Positions 59,700 to 64,000 of a DNA stretch of 64,000 nucleotides are shown piece by piece. Below the pieces are notes generated by a model that was not told the origin of the DNA, did not search any database, and saw only the letters and a list, made by a program, of their open reading frames with translations. This DNA comes from Chelonoidis abingdonii (lineage: Eukaryota; Chordata; Testudines; Testudinidae), in assembly GCF_003597395.2 (NCBI RefSeq), contig NC_133773.1:123936799-124000798 (forward strand), written 5' to 3'. The first letter of the stretch is position 1; each line of letters opens with the position of its first letter. The translations under genes and the position numbers were made by a program.

Positions 59700-60384
59700 A
59701 TTTTATACACATTTTCAATACAGTTGATATAGTCTGTACTTCAATTTTGAGATTTCTGTACTTCAGTCGATAGGTCTCCGGGGTAATCTTAAACCTTTTC
59801 AATACATTTTCTTTAAATTTCTTATACTCCTTAGCATCACTCACCTCCATATCATTAAAAACTTGCCAGGCTTTCCCAGCTAAATAGTTAGGAGGATAGG
59901 CACCTGCTTTTCCTTTGCGATATCATGCATCCCACATAGTCTTTCAAAGGTGGCCAGATATTCTTCTATACAGTCAGTTTCTTTAGAAATTGGGCAGCCT
60001 TCCTTCCATTCCCTTGTGTTGTGCGGAGGTGTAATCCCAGGCTGGGGAGGCTGCTTTTCCTGCTGCAGTATGTTGACCTGCAATGTTTGAGCTTCCATTT
60101 GCCTCTTGAATGCCCTGCCCTCAGGGTCCTTTTTGACTTTGGATGCTGCTAATTCCATGCATCTTTGGTGGACTCTCTCCTCAAATTGTTCATTGCTCGT
60201 GCATCTTGGGTGTGGTCTTTCCACTACCTCATTGGTCTTGATTGAAGCTTGGGCTGCCTCAGTCTCCCTGATCCACAGTTCTGTCATCAGTCTCTGGTGC
60301 TCACGTTCTTCTTGGGCTTCCTGGTACTACAATCAGGCCAGTTCCCCTACCGTGGTCTCTGTGGCATCTGGGGCAGGAGGGTGA
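59700..60384 (-). pseudogene. Decayed Ty3/Gypsy-type gag (SCAN-like) fragment
   Basis: The minus strand carries a reading frame from about 60384 down to 59880 with a Glu/Gln-rich helical first part (QEAQEEREHQRLMTELWIRE) and then DCIEEYLATFERLCGMHDIA. One base out of frame it continues with NYLAGKAWQVFNDME and KFKENVLKRFKITPETYRLK. The order (D-IE-YL-TFER, then L-G-A-QVF, then Y--FKE-LL-RY-ITPE-YR) is that of the gag capsid region of Gmr1-like Gypsy elements, the family from which vertebrate SCAN domains derive. The frameshift near 59885 and lack of downstream pol show it is dead. Family placement rests on motif spacing only. Confidence 0.6.
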
Positions 60385-60415
60385 TTGGATGCCTAGTCAA
60401 AACTTATAAGCAAAG

Positions 60416-60608
60416 CTCTCAGCTCCTGAACAGTAGGACAATGGAATAGACTGCATTGAGAGGTTGTGGAAGCTCCTTCACTGGAGGTTTTCAAAAGAAG
60501 GCTGGGTAGCCATCACTCCTGGATGAGTTAGACACAACAAATCCTGCATCTTGACAATGGGTTAGATTAGAAGATCCTTGTGGTCCCTTCTAACCCTATG
60601 GTTCTATG
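60416..60608 (+). mobile_element. CR1 LINE 3' end
   Basis: It begins at about TCTCAGCTCCTGAACAG and runs through ATTGAGAGGTTGTGGAAGCT, CTTCACTGGAGGTTTTCAAA and GGTCCCTTCTAACCCTATGG to TTCTATGAG. This differs from the TTCTTATG-ended CR1 copies and represents another subfamily. Confidence 0.85.
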
Positions 60609-61439
60609 AGTCAGCATGAGAGAAAGAACTGATATTTCAATAGCCTTTACCATTCAGGGATTGAGCAGGAAGCTTCAGTTTTCTCAAAGCTTCACCAGAA
60701 AGGGAGACCCTAAAGAAATATAAAATGTCTGGTAAAATCAAACAAAGTGAAAGCCTCACATTGAAGAACTTTGCTAAATTTAGACCTATACGCCTCCAGA
60801 TTTTGCTCCCAGTATAAAAAAGTTGAAGGAGATATATCACTACTGTATATGACAGCAAAACTAATGTTACCACTATGCTCCATTATCATTCTGTACAAAA
60901 TCAATATCAAAACATCCCAAGTCTAGACACATAAATGTCAAACTATTTAACAAGAAGCAGTTAGTGCAGAAAAAAACACTTAAATGACAATTGAGGTAGT
61001 CTGATGGGTCTTAAAGTAGCTTACCAGGATTTATGTAAGATAAAAACAGTTTAACTAAGCGTGCAGAACAAAGCCTGAGGGCTTATGGCTAAGAACAATA
61101 TCAGAGGAACATCTAAGCTCTTTAGCTACCTGTCAGGTTGCAGTATTTGACTGTTTTGTCAAAGGTGGAGGGCCTTCTTAATCTTAAAAATTTCCTCCTT
61201 TTTTAAAGTTACCTAATACAATTACCAGACAACTGCCTACAGAAGACAGGGTGCTCAACTTGATGAAATAGACTTTTGGTTACCCCCACTACTTGCATCA
61301 ATATTTCTTAGAGTGCTTGACAGGCATCTTTGTATCATAGTCTAACACAAAGTACTTTCAGGGAAAAGGAAAGAGGAAAGGATAGATGCTGATACAGTAC
61401 AGGAAGGAGCTGAAGAGAAACAATGGACTGAAAAAAATC
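60609..61439. other. Intergenic, nothing recognised
   Basis: This is AT-rich sequence with no transposon ends. The minus-strand ORFs near 60637-60910 have no motif. Confidence 0.4.
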
Positions 61440-63825
61440 CATTCAATTACATCACATGAAGGCTGACAACTACATATTGACAAATTTTATAAATGCTTGT
61501 ATACAAAAGCTAGAAGTCTAACTCGAGTGCCTGGTATTAAATGAGGACATTTATATAACAGGCATCACAGAGACTTGGTGACATGATGATAATCAATGGG
61601 AAACAGTAATAACAGGGTATAAAATATATATGAATGACAGAGTAGGTCATGTTGGTGGGGGAGTGGTAATATATGTGAAGGAAAGCACAGAGTCAAATAT
61701 AATAAAAATCTGAAATGAATCAAACTGTACCATAGAATCTCTATGGATATAATTCCATGATTGAATAATAGTATAGCAGTAGGAATACACTAAAAAACAC
61801 CTGACCAGGATGGTGATGATGATTGTGAAATGCTCAGGGAGATTAGAGAGGCTACAACAGTAGAAAACTCAATAACAATGGGAAATTTTAACTATTCCCA
61901 TACTGACTGGGTACATGTCACCTCAGGACAGGATGCAGAAATAAAATTTCTAGACACCACTATTGACTACTTCGTGGAGCAGATAGTCCTGGAACCCACA
62001 ACAGGAGAGGCAATTTTTGATTTAGTTCTAAGTTGAGCACAGGATCTTGTCCAAAAGGTGAATATAGCTCAACCGCTCAGTAAGAATGACCATAATGTAA
62101 TCAAATTTAACATGTTTGTGCGAGTACAACACCAAAGAAGGCCACCACGTAGAATTAAATTTAAAAAAGGGGAACTACACAAAAATGAGGAGGCTTGTTA
62201 AATGGAAATTAAAAGGAACAGTCACAAGCGTCAAATGCCTGCAAATGGCATGGAAACTTTTTAAAAACACCTTAACAGAGGCACAAATTAAATGTATATC
62301 CCAAATAACAAAAATAGTATGGGGACCAAAAAACAGAGTAAAAGAGCCAGTTAGAGGCAAAAAAGCATCCTTTAGAAATTGGAAGTAAAATCCTAATGAG
62401 AAAAGTAGAAATAAAAACTCTGGCAACTCCCGTGTGAAAGTATAATTAGGCAGGACAAAAAAGAATTTGAAAAGCAACTAGCAAAACCACAAAAAATTAA
62501 AAGCAAAAAAAATATTAAGTACATGAGAAGCAGGAAGCCTGCCAAACAACCAGTGGGGCCACTGGGCAATTGAGGGGCTAATGGAGCACTGAGTGAAGAT
62601 AAGGCTGTGGCGGAGAAGTTATATGAATTTTTGTATCAGTCTTCACTGCAGAAGACTGATACAAAAGAGAGGTTCCTATGCCAGAGCCATTCTTTTCAGA
62701 CGACAAATCTGAGGAACTGTCCCAGACTGTGGTGTCAATAGAGGAAATTTTGGAACAAACTGATAAATTAAACAATAAGTCACCGGAACCAGATGGTATA
62801 CACCCAAAAGTTGTCAAGAAACTCAAAAATGGAATTGCCAGACTACTAACTGTAGTATGTAACCTATCAGTTAAATGAGTCTTTGTACCAGATGACTGGA
62901 GGATAGCTAATATAACAGATTTTTTTTGTTTTTTAAAGGCTCCAAAGGTGATGCTGGCAATTATAGACTAATAAGTCTAATTTAAATATCAGGCAAATTG
63001 GTTGAAACTATAATAAAGGACAGAATGATCAGACCTATAGATGAATGTGATATGTTGAGGAAGAGTCAACACTGCTTTTGTAAAGGGAAATCATTCCTAA
63101 CCAATGTATTAGAATTCTTTGAGGGGTTCAACAAACACATGAACAAGAATGATCCTGTGGATTTCGTATACCTGGACTTTCAGAGAGCCTTCCACAAGGT
63201 CCCTCACTAAAGGCTCTTAAGCAAACTAAGCTGTCATGGAATAAAAGAGAAGATCCTCTCATGGATCAGTAACTGGTTAAAAGACAGGAAACAAAGTGTA
63301 GGAATAGATAGTCAGTTTTCAGAATAGAAAGAGGTAAATAGCTGTGTCCACCATGAATCTATACTGGAACCAGTGCTGTTCAACATATTCATAAAGGATA
63401 TGGAAAAGGGGTGAAGAGTGCACTTGCAAATTTTGAAGATGATACAAAATTACTCAAGATAGTTAAGTCCAAAGCAGACTGTGAAGAACTTCAAAAAGAT
63501 CTCACAAAACTGGGTGACTGGGCAACAAAATGGCCAATTAAATTAAATGTTGATAAATGCAAAGTAATGCACATTGGACAACATAATATTGACTATACAT
63601 ACAAAATGATGGGATCTAAATTAGCTGCTACCACTCAAGAAAGAGATCTTGGTGTCATTGTGGATCATTTTCTAAAAATATCTGTTCATGTGCAGTAGCA
63701 GTCAAAAAAGCTAACAATGTTAGGAACTATTAGGAAAAGGATAGATAATAAAAGAATAAATATCATAGTGCCACTATATCAATGCATGATACACCCACAT
63801 CTTAAATATTGTGTGCAGTTCTGGT
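61440..63825 (+). mobile_element. Nearly full-length CR1 ORF2 relic (endonuclease + RT)
   Basis: From about 61540 the frames read NEDIYITGITETW then GYKIYMNDRVGHVGGGVVIY and VKES, the amino-terminal apurinic-type endonuclease. 61830-62036 gives MGNFNYSHTDW and PTTGEAIFDLVLS, later endonuclease motifs. 62678-62878 carries SPEPDGIHPKVVKKLKNGIA (RT fingers). 62998-63210 carries LVETIIKDRMIRPIDE and FVYLDFQRAFHKVPH with the palm Asp intact. 63411-63698 carries NFEDDTKLLKIVKSKADCEE, where the catalytic A-D-D box reads E-D-D, and KMMGSKLAATTQERDLGVIV. Many stops and frameshifts separate them. The 3' end is missing because a hAT is inserted at 63826. Confidence 0.9.
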
Positions 63826-64000
63826 CAGAGGCGTAGCGAGCGCCCTCCGTACCCTGGCAAAAAAAATGTAATGTATAACTAGGTAAGTGACATTTATTGA
63901 TGCTATTGCACAATCCACGTCGGTTTTACTGACAAAACCGTGAAGTCATTATGATACATCATAATGCTATTGGCTACATCAGTTGTCTGTCGGTCAGTTT
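63826..64000 (+). mobile_element. Left end of a hAT-like element running off the window
   Basis: CAGAGGCGTAGCGAGCGCCC appears abruptly inside the CR1 RT codons (…CVQFW) at 63826. The CAG(A/G)GGCGTAGC start is typical of hAT elements. The right end and the duplication (expected GTTCTGGT) lie beyond the window. Confidence 0.6.

Noticed and set aside
16000..64000. HMX1 or another gene downstream of CPZ
   Set aside because: No homeodomain-coding frame or any other gene exon could be recognised on either strand.

Overview
The window is vertebrate nuclear DNA, almost certainly from a cryptodiran turtle. It is AT-rich with long introns and no bacterial-type gene packing. It is crowded with CR1 LINE copies, hAT and other short DNA transposons, and carries one tRNA-derived SINE of the type I know from turtles (20161-20347). 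Repeat family names are given from recognition, without a database search.

The only gene I can support is the 3' end of carboxypeptidase Z (CPZ) on the + strand. Four exons at 5938-6073, 7664-7803, 12045-12144 and 14978-15342 join in phase through GT-AG introns. They encode about 246 residues, roughly the C-terminal 38 percent of the protein: the end of the metallocarboxypeptidase domain with its catalytic Tyr and Glu, the transthyretin-like domain and the basic/Trp-rich C-terminus. Positions 1-5937 are intron sequence, and the upstream exons lie outside the window.

Layout: 1-5937 is a CPZ intron with a GC-rich minisatellite-bearing repeat (about 2575-3690), an antiparallel CR1 nested in another CR1 (4054-4625) and a MITE. 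5938-15342 holds the CPZ exons, with an intronic hAT element flanked by a perfect 8-bp duplication and filled with G-rich repeats (12914-13752). 15343-64000 is gene-free as far as I can see. In other vertebrates the region downstream of CPZ leads to HMX1, so this is probably the CPZ-HMX1 intergenic interval; HMX1 itself is not present. It contains CR1, L2 and other LINE relics, at least seven hAT elements, Harbinger-like MITEs, a Tigger-like MITE, a solo LTR with a 4-bp duplication, Penelope-like fragments and a decayed Ty3/Gypsy-type gag. At the right end there is a nearly full-length but dead CR1 (about 61440-63825), cut by a further hAT that runs off the window.

I found no new biological system. 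The points most worth a second look are nested insertions that give relative ages, long palindromes able to form pre-miRNA-like hairpins, the G-rich intronic hAT, a decayed gag that resembles the SCAN-domain source family, and a possible conserved non-coding block near 26.2-26.6 kb.
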